Assembly (NCBI RefSeq): GCF_047345005.1 | Contig: NZ_CP178864.1 | Span: forward strand, 2,294,001-2,358,000 | Direction of reading: 5' to 3' | Source: Labrys okinawensis | GTDB lineage: Bacteria; Pseudomonadota; Alphaproteobacteria; Rhizobiales; Labraceae | Length of the DNA: 64,000 nt | Shown: positions 51,261 through 59,682 of the stretch, piece by piece | Layout: each line of letters begins with the position of its first letter | How positions within the stretch are numbered: position 1 is the stretch's first letter | Position numbers and translations under genes: made by a program | The notes under the pieces: generated by a model | Database searches by the model: none | What the model was told of the DNA's origin: nothing | The model's input: the letters and a program-made list of their open reading frames with translations, nothing else

Positions 51261-51304
51261 CATGGCGCGAGCCTCCCCCGGCTTCGTGGGGGGCTCGCGC
51301 CATG
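51261..51304 (-). terminator. Strong palindrome between binding protein and LivH
   Basis: CATGGCGCGAGCC (51261-51273) pairs with GGCTCGCGCCATG (51292-51304), extended by C and G runs inside. It follows the binding-protein gene on the minus strand and precedes the permeases, as expected for a hairpin that stabilises the binding-protein mRNA or limits read-through. Confidence 0.8.
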
Positions 51305-51316
51305 CCTCTTATCGTC

Positions 51317-52516
51317 TCACTTTATCGCGCAGCCTGAATCGGCCACCGACTGGAAGGCCTCCGCTGCCGGGATGGTGGCGAGCAGGTTGTAATAATCCCA
51401 CGGGCCCTTCGACTCCTCCGGTTTCTTGACCTGGAACAGATACATGTCGTGGGTCACGCGGCCGTTGGAGAGCACCTGGCCCTTGCCGAAGAGCGGATCG
51501 TCGGTGGGCGACGCCTTCATCCCGGCCATCACCTTGGTGGCGTCCTTGCTCTTCGCCGCCTCGATGGCTTTCAGATAATGCAGCACGCCGGCATACACGC
51601 CCGCATGCACCATGGTGGGCATCTTGCCACCGCTCTTCTCGGCGAAGCGCTTGGCGAAAGCACGGGTGTTGTCGTTGAGATCCCAGTAGAAGGCCTCCGT
51701 CAGCACCAGGCCCTGTGCCGCCTGCAGGCCGAGGGCGTGCACGTCGCTGATGAAGATGAGCAGGCCCGCAAGGTTCTGGCCACCCTGGGTGATGCCGAAT
51801 TCAGCCGCCTGCTTGATGGCGTTGACGGTGTCGCCGCCGGCATTGGCGAGGCCGATGACCTTGGCGCCGGAGGACTGGGCCTGCAGCAGGAAGGAGGAGA
51901 AGTCACTGGTGGGGAAGGGCGCCTTGACGTCGCCGACGACCTTGCCACCGGCCGCCGTGACGATCTTGGACGCGTTGTCCTCGAGCGACTTGCCGAAGGC
52001 GTAGTCGGCGGTGATGAAGAACCACGAGTCGCCGCCCCGCTTCACCATCGCACCGGCGGTGCCCTTGGCGAGGGCATAGGTATCATAGGTCCACAGCAGC
52101 GTGTTGGGGCTGCATTGCTTGCCGACGAGATCGGTGGAGCCGGCGCCCGAATCGATGAAGATCTTGTTCTTTTCCTTGGTGACCTGGCTCACCGCCAGCG
52201 CCACCGAGGATGTCGGCACGTCGAAGATGGCATCGACGCCATCCTGGTCGTACCACTGGCGCGCGATGCCGGCGCCGACGTCGGGCTTGTTCTGATGGTC
52301 CGCCGAGACGATGTCGACCTTGATGCCCTTGTCGGCCGCCTTGAAGTCCTCGACCGCCATCTGCGCTGCGATCACCGAGCCCTGGCCCGACAGGTCGGCA
52401 TAGACGCCGGAGCGGTCGTTGAGCACGCCGATCTTGACCGAGATGTCGTCGGCAGACGCGGCGCCGAAGCTGAAGCCGGCCATGACGGCGGCCAGCAGCA
52501 AAGGTTTGAATTTCAT
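51317..52516 (-). CDS. ABC substrate-binding protein (LivK family, PBP type 1)
   Basis: A 399-residue periplasmic protein. The signal peptide ends SFGAASA at residue 22, before DDISVKIGVLNDRSGVYADLSGQGSV, the usual start of type-1 binding proteins. It contains DHQNKPDVGAGIARQWYDQDGVDAIFD and GDSWFFITADYAFGKSLED. This form, with VLNDRSG and 390-400 residues, is common in rhizobial importers of unassigned ligand. It lies between the LivF ATPase and LivH genes. Confidence 0.94.
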   Translation of the reverse strand: MKFKPLLLAAVMAGFSFGAASADDISVKIGVLNDRSGVYADLSGQGSVIAAQMAVEDFKAADKGIKVDIVSADHQNKPDVGAGIARQWYDQDGVDAIFDVPTSSVALAVSQVTKEKNKIFIDSGAGSTDLVGKQCSPNTLLWTYDTYALAKGTAGAMVKRGGDSWFFITADYAFGKSLEDNASKIVTAAGGKVVGDVKAPFPTSDFSSFLLQAQSSGAKVIGLANAGGDTVNAIKQAAEFGITQGGQNLAGLLIFISDVHALGLQAAQGLVLTEAFYWDLNDNTRAFAKRFAEKSGGKMPTMVHAGVYAGVLHYLKAIEAAKSKDATKVMAGMKASPTDDPLFGKGQVLSNGRVTHDMYLFQVKKPEESKGPWDYYNLLATIPAAEAFQSVADSGCAIK

Positions 52517-52550
52517 GAATTATCCTCCCATTCCCAAGCTTTAATTGGAG

Positions 52551-53262
<712 letters not shown>

Positions 53263-53270
<8 letters not shown>

Positions 53271-54018
53271 GGCCGCTCCCGATATAGGCCTCGACCACGC
53301 GCGGATCGCTCGAGACCGTGTTGTAGTCGCCCTCCGCCAGCACCTTGCCGCGTGCCAGGACGGTGATGGTGTTGGAGAGCGTTTCCACCACGGAGAGATT
53401 GTGCTCGACCATCAGGATCGTGCGGCTGCGCGCAATGCGGCGGATGAGTTCGGTGGTGCGCTCGACATCTTCATGGCCCATGCCGGCCATCGGCTCGTCG
53501 AGCAACAGCATTTCGGGATCGAGCGCCAGGGTCGTGGCAAGTTCCAGCGCCCGCTTGCGGCCATAGGAGAGCGCCGAGGCCGGCGTGGCGAGCAGGTCCG
53601 AGAGGCCCACGCTGTCGGCGAGGGCGGCCGCCTCCTCGTTTAGCGAATCAAGTGTGCGCTGCGAACGCCAGAAATCATAGGAATGGCCGCGCCGGCGCTG
53701 CAGGGCGATGCGGATATTGTCCTGCACACTCATCTGGCCGAATACTGCCGAGATCTGGAAGGAGCGCACGAGGCCGAGCCTTGCCACGGCAGCCGGCTTC
53801 ATGCCCGTAATGTCCCGGCCCTTATAGGTGATGCGTCCGCTGGACGGGGAGAGGAAGCTGGTCAGCAGGTTGAAACAGGTGGTCTTGCCGGCACCGTTGG
53901 GGCCGATCAACGCATGCACCGTACCGCGCTGAATGGTGAGGGCGACATCATCGACCGCGCGAAAGCCCCTGAAATCCTTCGTCAAGCCTTCGGTCTGCAG
54001 GATTGTGTCTGCCGCCAT
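53263..54018 (-). CDS. ABC ATP-binding protein (LivG-like)
   Basis: A 251-residue ATPase: Walker A GPNGAGKTT, Walker B MLLLDEPMAGM, switch VEHNLSVV. The signature is LSYGRKRALELATTL, where LSYG replaces LSGG as is usual in LivG. It is the first gene of the operon livG-livF-binding protein-livH-livM on the minus strand. Confidence 0.95.
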
Positions 54019-54170
54019 GAACCGAACCGTCTTTCCTGCCCACTTAATCCATTGTTTTGCCTTAGCTTGTCGTTCCCGACCGGGTTCGTCAATGGCGATA
54101 TGGCGTTAAATCTGACGCAAAGTTAGGCATGGCATTAGGAGACGAAGAATAAAGGAATATGACGGGGCAT

Positions 54171-54256
54171 CCTGGGCTAGCAGGCACCCCTGCCTGCTTC
54201 TTCCATTGCCAGGAGGCGTATCGTTTCCAAGAGCAGGCAAGGACGCCTGCGATCCC
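54171..54256. repeat. Double-hairpin repeat, copy D
   Basis: Hairpin GCAGGCA/CCCC/TGCCTGC (54180-54197) and hairpin GCAGGC/AAGGAC/GCCTGC (54233-54250) flank the linker AGGCGTATCGTTTCC (54214-54228), identical in reverse complement to the copy A linker. The tail is CGATCCCA. Confidence 0.9.
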
Positions 54257-54301
54257 AAGCGCCGCGGGAACGGCATGCGGTGCCCTTGGTTGCGGGATGT
54301 C

Positions 54302-54318
54302 GGTCTGAAGACCCGCCC
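54302..54318. repeat. Single arm of the GGGTCTTCAGACCC family
   Basis: GGTCTGAAGACCCGCCC is one arm of the elements at 601-674 and 58942-59010. No partner arm is present nearby; it lies 46 bases after repeat copy D. Confidence 0.7.
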
Positions 54319-54407
54319 ACAAAATGGGCCTTGTTTTGACAGTACGGCGGTTCCAGAGCTGCACCGCTTCCCAGCCTGATCTCCCCATCACACCGCTTTT
54401 TCTTGCA

Positions 54408-54437
54408 TTGTTTAGCGATAGGTGAAACACTAAACAA
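54408..54437. promoter_or_regulatory. Operator-like inverted repeat before the dha operon
   Basis: TTGTTTAG (54408-54415) and CTAAACAA (54430-54437) are exact complements 14 bases apart, 61 bases before the dhaL start. The separation is two helical turns centre to centre, suiting a dimeric regulator. The HTH protein encoded in the operon is one candidate to bind it. Confidence 0.5.
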
Positions 54438-54497
54438 ATTGCCAGCGGAGCGACGGCGTTGTTTGCACCGCGCGGAGATACTGCATGGGGTCAGGCG

Positions 54498-55109
54498 ATG
54501 GATCAACAGGCGAAGGAGCAGCTCATTCGCGCCGTTGCCGCCACCATCTTCGATCATGCCGATGAACTGACCGCTCTCGACCAGGCCATCGGTGATGGCG
54601 ATCACGGCCTGAACCTCAAGCGTGGCTTCGAGGCGGTGGTGGCCGAATTGCCCGGCCTTGCGGCAAAACCCTGGCCGGACCTCTTCAAGGCCGTCGGCAT
54701 GGCAATGGTGATGAAGGTTGGCGGCGCCTCCGGGCCGCTCTTCGGCACATTCTTCATGGAATTCGGCAAGACCATCGGCGCAGAGCCCGACCGGGCCGCG
54801 GTGGCGGCGGCTTTCGCAAGGGCGATCGAGGCGGTCAAGGCGCGCGGGCGTTCGGAAGGTGGGCAGAAGACGCTGCTCGACGTCTTGATCCCCGTCAATG
54901 CCGTTCTCGCGGATGGTGGCGATGCTGCGGCGATCAACGCCGAAGCCGCTGCCGCAGCCGACAGAACCGTGCCGCTCAAGGCGATCCGCGGCCGTGCGTC
55001 CTTCCTGGGCGAGCGCTCGATCGGCCATATGGATCCGGGCGCTCGGTCCTTCTCGCTGGTCATCATGGCAGCGGTCGACGCGCTCAAGAATCAGGGTTTC
55101 GTGCAATGA
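54498..55109 (+). CDS. dhaL: Dihydroxyacetone kinase ADP-binding subunit DhaL
   Basis: A 203-residue all-helical protein. The Mg-ADP site is LDQAIGDGDHGLNLKRG, with aspartates 28, 33 and 35, and GGASGPLFGTFF follows. In PTS-type kinases DhaL carries ADP that is rephosphorylated by DhaM and passes phosphate to the substrate on DhaK. The ATG at 54498 was chosen; a longer frame adds 13 unconserved residues. It is the first gene of the operon and overlaps dhaM by 4 bases. Confidence 0.93.
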   Translation: MDQQAKEQLIRAVAATIFDHADELTALDQAIGDGDHGLNLKRGFEAVVAELPGLAAKPWPDLFKAVGMAMVMKVGGASGPLFGTFFMEFGKTIGAEPDRAAVAAAFARAIEAVKARGRSEGGQKTLLDVLIPVNAVLADGGDAAAINAEAAAAADRTVPLKAIRGRASFLGERSIGHMDPGARSFSLVIMAAVDALKNQGFVQ

Positions 55110-55489
55110 CGGTGAATATCGTGATCGTCTCCCATTCGCCCAAGGTCGCCGAAGGGGCAGCCGATATGGTGCGGCAAATGGTCGGCGAGGCCGTGCGTCT
55201 GGCCTGGACGGGCGGCGATCCCGGCGGGGGGCTCGGTACGGATGTCGCCAAGATCATCGCGGCGATCGACAGCGTCTGGTCGGAGCAGGGCGTTGCCGTC
55301 CTCGTCGATCTCGGCGGAGCGGAGACCAATGCGGAGATGGCGATCGAGCAACTCGACGAGCACAAGCGCGATCTCGTGGTCATCTGCAACGCGCCGGTGG
55401 TGGAGGGAGCCGTGATCGCGGCAACCGAAGCCTCGGGCGGCTCCTCCCTCGCCGCCGTCCGCGACGCGGCCGAAGATCTCTATGGATAG
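55106..55489 (+). CDS. dhaM: DhaM, EIIA-type phosphoryl donor of dihydroxyacetone kinase
   Basis: A 127-residue domain of the mannose-EIIA type: VNIVIVSHSPKVAEGAADMV, with His10 the phosphorylated residue, then VLVDLGGAETNAEMAIEQL. In E. coli DhaM this domain is fused to HPr and a truncated enzyme I; here it stands alone and the other two functions are separate genes directly downstream. Confidence 0.93.
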   Translation: MTVNIVIVSHSPKVAEGAADMVRQMVGEAVRLAWTGGDPGGGLGTDVAKIIAAIDSVWSEQGVAVLVDLGGAETNAEMAIEQLDEHKRDLVVICNAPVVEGAVIAATEASGGSSLAAVRDAAEDLYG

Positions 55490-55497
55490 GCCCTAAT

Positions 55498-55788
55498 ATG
55501 CTGGATATGGACAGGACATTGACTGGCAAGGCCCTGCTGACCAACACGATTGGCCTTCATGCCCGGCCGAGCGTGAAACTCACCCAGCTTGCCAAGCGTT
55601 TCCAGTCCACCATCCGACTGGCGCTGGAGGAGAGCGGGCCGTGGATCGATGCCAAGAGCCCGGTGAAAGTGATGCGAGCCCGAGCGCCGAAGGGCAGCAT
55701 GCTCTATTTCAACGTCTCCGGGCCGGATGACGAAGCGGCCCTGGCGGCCATCCTGGCCCTGATCGAAGACAAGTTCGGAGAAGAGTAA
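55498..55788 (+). CDS. HPr family phosphocarrier protein
   Basis: A 96-residue HPr. The active histidine is in TIGLHARPSVKL (His21) and the regulatory-site serine region is DAKSPVKVM (Ser54). It passes phosphate from the enzyme I encoded next to DhaM. The ATG at 55498 starts 8 bases after the dhaM stop; ATG 55507 is an alternative. A much longer frame runs back through dhaL and dhaM and is a shadow. Confidence 0.92.
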   Translation: MLDMDRTLTGKALLTNTIGLHARPSVKLTQLAKRFQSTIRLALEESGPWIDAKSPVKVMRARAPKGSMLYFNVSGPDDEAALAAILALIEDKFGEE

Positions 55789-55827
55789 GATGCGGCTCGG
55801 GGGGCTTTGCAGCGAGGAATTTGGCAG

Positions 55828-57417
55828 ATGACGGAGAGGCGGCTCACGGGACGTTCCGCCTCGCCCGGGCTGGCCGCCGGCCCCGTTTTCGTTATCGGCG
55901 GCCCGGTGCCGCATCGTGCGCCCATTCTGCTGGACGAGGATGGCGAGGCTGCCTTGCGCCAGGCCATCGACGCTGCTCTCACCGATCTCGTTGCTCTCGT
56001 CGAGAAAGTCGACGAGGAGGGAGCCGATATCATCGGCTTCCAAATCGCCATGCTGGAGGACGAGGCCCTGTCGGAAGGTGCCTTCGATGCCATCGCCGCC
56101 GGCGTCCCTCCCACTCACGCCTGGCGTTCGGCGCTCGATGCCGAGATCCTCGACTACGAACACAGCGAGGATCCCTATTTCCAGGCACGCGGCATCGACC
56201 TTGCCGATATTCGCGACCGCGTGCTTGCCCATCTCACCGGCACGGCCGGCCCCACGCATGCGCCGGCAGGTTCGATCCTGATCGGCGAGGAGGTCGCGCC
56301 CTCCCTCTTCCTGTCCACCGACTGGAGCAAGGGAGGCGGCATCGCGCTTGCCAGCGGCTCGCCTTCCTCGCATGTCGCCATGCTCGCCCGCAGTCGCGGC
56401 ATTCCCATGGTGACGGGGCTGGGCCAGCTCGGCACGGCAGAATATGCCATCCTGGACGGAGAAACCGGCGTGGTGACCTTGGATCCCGGTCCGCAGGCGC
56501 TGGCAGGACTGGCGCCTGCTCTCGCAGCCAGCAACCAGGCCAATGCCCATGCCGAGGAGCTCAGGGCCAAGCCCGCCTTCCTCGCCGATGGCACGCGCAT
56601 AGAGGTGATGATCAATGTTGCCTCGCCGGCCGATATCAAGGGCTACAGCCCGGAGATCTGTGACGGCATCGGGCTGGTGCGCACCGAATTCCTGTTCGAG
56701 CCCGGCCGCCCCCTGCCGGACGAGGAAAGCCAGTATGCCGCCTATATGGCGATCGCGGCCTGGGCCAGCGGGCGGCCCGTGACCTTCCGCACCCTCGACG
56801 CTGGCGGGGACAAGCCGGTGCAGGGGCTGACGGAGGCGAACGAATCCAACCCCTTCCTGGGCTTGCGCGGGTTGCGCCTCTCCCTCGCCCGGCCGGAAGC
56901 CTTCCGGGACCAGCTCAGAGCCCTCGCCCGCGTGGCGCTCCATCATGACATCCGCATCATGCTGCCGATGGTGACCATTCCTTCTGAATATGCCCAGGCA
57001 TCGGCCATGCTCGATGCGGTGGTGGCCGCTCTGGTCGGGGAGGGGACGGCCTGCCGCCGTCCGCCCCTGGGGATGATGGTGGAGGTGCCCGCCGCGGCGC
57101 TCGGTGCGCTGCGCTTCGCCGCCGACTTCTACTCCATCGGCTCCAACGACCTCACCCAATATGCGATGGCCGCCGCGCGCGATATTTCGACGGTGGCGGC
57201 CCTCAATGATGCAGGTGATCCCGCAGTGCTGGAATTGATGGCGCGCGCGGTCAGTGCCGGCAAGGTGCGCAAGGTTCCGGTCTCCATCTGCGGCGATGCG
57301 GCGGCGGATGTGCGCCTCATACCCCAGCTTCTCGGCCTCGGATTGACCACATTGTCCGTCCCACCTGCCTTTGTCGGCCGGGTGAAGGCGGCAATTGAGA
57401 GTTTCGCGCATGTCTGA
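55828..57417 (+). CDS. Enzyme I-like PEP-protein phosphotransferase
   Basis: A 529-residue PTS enzyme I, shorter than the usual 570-580. The phosphohistidine is in SPSSHVAMLARSRGIPMVTG (about residue 182), followed by the PEP-binding barrel motifs DGIGLVRTEFLF, TLDAGGDKP and SIGSNDLTQYAMAAARD. The ATG at 55828 follows AGCGAGGAA. It overlaps the next gene by 8 bases. Its place between HPr and the HTH gene suggests that it serves the dihydroxyacetone kinase relay rather than sugar uptake, since no PTS permease is present in this window. Confidence 0.93.
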   Translation: MTERRLTGRSASPGLAAGPVFVIGGPVPHRAPILLDEDGEAALRQAIDAALTDLVALVEKVDEEGADIIGFQIAMLEDEALSEGAFDAIAAGVPPTHAWRSALDAEILDYEHSEDPYFQARGIDLADIRDRVLAHLTGTAGPTHAPAGSILIGEEVAPSLFLSTDWSKGGGIALASGSPSSHVAMLARSRGIPMVTGLGQLGTAEYAILDGETGVVTLDPGPQALAGLAPALAASNQANAHAEELRAKPAFLADGTRIEVMINVASPADIKGYSPEICDGIGLVRTEFLFEPGRPLPDEESQYAAYMAIAAWASGRPVTFRTLDAGGDKPVQGLTEANESNPFLGLRGLRLSLARPEAFRDQLRALARVALHHDIRIMLPMVTIPSEYAQASAMLDAVVAALVGEGTACRRPPLGMMVEVPAAALGALRFAADFYSIGSNDLTQYAMAAARDISTVAALNDAGDPAVLELMARAVSAGKVRKVPVSICGDAAADVRLIPQLLGLGLTTLSVPPAFVGRVKAAIESFAHV

Positions 57418-57889
57418 CGCCAAGGAAATCAGTGCCCGCTCGATCGCCGCCTACAAGTTGATACTGCGGCGGGCGCTGGACAACCGTCCCTCGGGCACGC
57501 GCCTCAAGCTGGCGGCGGCGCTCGGCACCAACCGATCCTTCATCTCGCAGATCACCAATCCCGGCTATCCGATACCGATCCCCGCTCAGCATCTCGACGT
57601 CATCTGCGAAGTCTGCCGCCTGGCGCCTGCCGAGAAGGCGGAATTCCTCGAGGCCTACCACGCCGCCCATCCGGGGCGGGCCACAGGCCAGAACCGCCAG
57701 GCGCAGAGCCGCAACCTGACGCTGACCTTGCCGGATCTTGGCGACGAGCGGCGCAACCAGGCCATGGAGCGGGCCATTCTCGATTTCGCCGCAAGCCTCG
57801 TCCACTATACCCGTGAACTCGACCGCCGCCCCAAGGGGGAAGGCGGCGCTGTGGCGAGCGAGTTCGAACCACCTCAAGTCAATCAATAA
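57410..57889 (+). CDS. Helix-turn-helix protein within the dha operon
   Basis: A 159-residue protein. An XRE-like helix-turn-helix can be read in GTRLKLAAALGTNRSFISQITNP, followed by a helical region (VICEVCRLAPAEKAEFLEAYHAAHP) and a C-terminal helical tail. It overlaps the enzyme I stop and precedes dhaK by 58 bases, so it is probably the operon's regulator or a modulator that senses its phosphorylation state. The family is not one I can name, and DNA binding is inferred only from the HTH. Confidence 0.7.
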   Translation: MSDAKEISARSIAAYKLILRRALDNRPSGTRLKLAAALGTNRSFISQITNPGYPIPIPAQHLDVICEVCRLAPAEKAEFLEAYHAAHPGRATGQNRQAQSRNLTLTLPDLGDERRNQAMERAILDFAASLVHYTRELDRRPKGEGGAVASEFEPPQVNQ

Positions 57890-57947
57890 GCCGAAGATCC
57901 GCCCCTAGTGACAGCCGGGCGATATCTCGACAGGGAAGGAACGTTCG

Positions 57948-58937
57948 ATGAAGAAGCTCATCAACGCCGTGGATGATGTGCTGGCTCAGAGCCTCGACGG
58001 TTTTGCAGCGGCTCATGCCGATATCGTCGTGCTCGGTGAAGAGCGCAAATTCGTGCGCCGCAGGCAGATCCGCCACGGTAAGGTCAGCCTGATCTCGGGT
58101 GGGGGCTCCGGCCACGAGCCGCTTCATGCCGGCTTCGTCGGCGTCGGCATGCTCGACGCCGCCTGCCCTGGGCAGGTCTTCACCTCTCCGACCCCCGACC
58201 AGATGCTCGCGGCGGCTGAATCGGCAGATGGAGGAGCCGGCATCCTCTACATCGTCAAGAATTACGAGGGCGACGTGATGAACTTCGCCATGGCGGCGGA
58301 AATGGGCTCCGGCCTGGTGGAGAGCCTCGTCCTCGATGACGACGTCGCCGTCGAGAATTCGACTTGGACGACGGGCCGGCGCGGCGTGGCCGGCACACTC
58401 ATCGTGGAAAAGATGCTGGGCGCCGCCGCGGACCGCGGCGATTCGCTCGTCGACCTCAAGGCGCTCGGCGGGCGCATCAATGGCCGCACCCGCTCGATGG
58501 GCGTGGCGCTGACCTCCTGCACCGTGCCCGCCGCCGGCAAGCCAACCTTCGCGCTCGGCGAGGATGAGATGGAAATGGGCGTGGGTATCCATGGGGAGCC
58601 GGGCCGGCGCCGCGTCAAGCTCGCCTCGGCGGACGCCATCGTCGACGAGATGCTGGGCTCCATCGTCAACGACCTCTCGCTGAACAGCGCGACCGAGGTG
58701 CTGCTCTTCGTCAACGGTTTCGGCGGCACGCCCTTGATGGAACTCTATCTGATGCAGGATCGCGCCCGCAAATGGCTCGACGCCAAGGGGATCAAGGCCG
58801 CACGCTCGCTGACCGGCTCTTATGTAACCTCGCTGGACATGGCCGGCTGCTCGCTGACGCTCTCTGTACTCGACGAGCAGGCGAAGACCCTGTGGGACGC
58901 ACCGGTGCACACGGCCGCGCTGCGGTGGGGGATGTAA
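57948..58937 (+). CDS. dhaK: Dihydroxyacetone kinase substrate-binding subunit DhaK
   Basis: A 329-residue protein that binds the ketose covalently. The characteristic pieces are LISGGGSGHEPLHAGFVG, IVKNYEGDVMNFAMA and EMGVGIHGEPG, in which His215 forms the hemiaminal bond with the substrate. Short-chain ketoses other than dihydroxyacetone are possible substrates for such operons. It is the last gene of the dhaL-dhaM-HPr-EI-HTH-dhaK unit. A palindromic repeat follows 4 bases after the stop. Confidence 0.94.
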   Translation: MKKLINAVDDVLAQSLDGFAAAHADIVVLGEERKFVRRRQIRHGKVSLISGGGSGHEPLHAGFVGVGMLDAACPGQVFTSPTPDQMLAAAESADGGAGILYIVKNYEGDVMNFAMAAEMGSGLVESLVLDDDVAVENSTWTTGRRGVAGTLIVEKMLGAAADRGDSLVDLKALGGRINGRTRSMGVALTSCTVPAAGKPTFALGEDEMEMGVGIHGEPGRRRVKLASADAIVDEMLGSIVNDLSLNSATEVLLFVNGFGGTPLMELYLMQDRARKWLDAKGIKAARSLTGSYVTSLDMAGCSLTLSVLDEQAKTLWDAPVHTAALRWGM

Positions 58938-58941
58938 TCCA

Positions 58942-59010
58942 GGGGGCGGGTCTTCAGACCCGCCTGGATATGTACACGTTCAAAAAGCCGGGCCTGAAGA
59001 CCCGCCCCCC
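58942..59010. repeat. GGGTCTTCAGACCC-family inverted repeat, partly coding
   Basis: Arms GGGGGCGGGTCTTCAGACCCG (starting 58942) and its complement (58989-59009) match at 20 of 21 positions. The right arm lies inside the convergent TetR gene and encodes its last residues. The same arms occur at 601-674 and 54302-54318. Confidence 0.9.
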
Positions 59011-59600
59011 GCGAGGCTCGCCTCGATCAGCATGTCGGCCACATCCGCGACAGAGCCGGCCGGGCCGCCCTCGTGGAAGATCTGGCCGCTGACGAAGGCG
59101 CCTTCGATCAGGAGCAGCAGGCCGTCCGCCAGCAAGCCCGTATTTCTGGCGCCCATCTGGCGGGCCATGCCCTCCAGGCGGTCGCGCAAGAGTTGCTTGC
59201 CGCCTTCGGCCACCAGCCGGGCCGGATTGTCCTTCTCCGGATATTCCACCGCCGCATTGCTGAGGCCGCAGCCACGATAGCCAGCGCCGGTCGCCCGCTC
59301 GCCGAGGCCGCTGAGGTAATTGTGAAGATGCCGGCGCGGATCGTTCTCGCACCCCACGCCGGCGCTTTCAAAGCGCTCCCAGAACTCGGCGTCGTAGTCC
59401 CTGACATAAGCAGCGGCGAGCTCGTCCTTGGAGGAGAAGCAGCGATAGAGTGTCGGCTTGGTTACGCCGGCCTTCGAGACAATGGTGTCCACACCGACCG
59501 CGCGGATGCCCTCCTTGTAGAAGAGCTCGCGCGCCGTCTGGCGGATGCGTTCCCGAGCCCGCAGCGGCGGAGCGGACTCCAAGTTCGGAGAATCGACCAT
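58980..59600 (-). CDS. TetR-family regulator of the adjacent MFS gene
   Basis: A 206-residue repressor with helix-turn-helix VDTIVSKAGVTKPTLYRCFSSKDEL and a helical ligand domain (ERATGAGYRGCGLSNAAVEYPEKDNP). It is divergent from an MFS transporter gene with a palindrome between. The final residues AGGGSSGPAF and the stop codon come from a palindromic repeat that has replaced or extended the natural C-terminus. Confidence 0.9.
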   Translation of the reverse strand: MVDSPNLESAPPLRARERIRQTARELFYKEGIRAVGVDTIVSKAGVTKPTLYRCFSSKDELAAAYVRDYDAEFWERFESAGVGCENDPRRHLHNYLSGLGERATGAGYRGCGLSNAAVEYPEKDNPARLVAEGGKQLLRDRLEGMARQMGARNTGLLADGLLLLIEGAFVSGQIFHEGGPAGSVADVADMLIEASLAGGGSSGPAF

Positions 59601-59638
59601 AAGCCTCTTTCCTTTTCGATCCTTCGATGTTACAGACC

Positions 59639-59648
59639 GGTACGTACC
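59639..59648. promoter_or_regulatory. Palindromic operator between TetR and MFS genes
   Basis: GGTACGTACC is a perfect 10-bp palindrome in the 82-base gap between the divergent TetR and MFS genes, flanked by GACC and TAGTC that almost continue the symmetry. Position and form fit a TetR-family site controlling both genes. Confidence 0.65.
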
Positions 59649-59682
59649 TAGTCAAACACTTCCTCTCGCCCGAGTCTATCCG

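Larger units (their letters stand above)
54019..54497. other. Intergenic region with repeats, livG / dhaL
   Basis: About 479 bases with no gene. From left to right it holds the livG 5' region, double-hairpin repeat copy D (54171-54256), a single GGTCTGAAGACC arm (54302-54318) and an operator-like inverted repeat (54408-54437) just before dhaL. Both divergent promoters must lie here. Confidence 0.6.

Noticed and set aside
55480..57423. 647-codon minus-strand frame across HPr and enzyme I
   Set aside because: It is antisense to genes with clear PTS active sites; no ribosome site or domain is seen.
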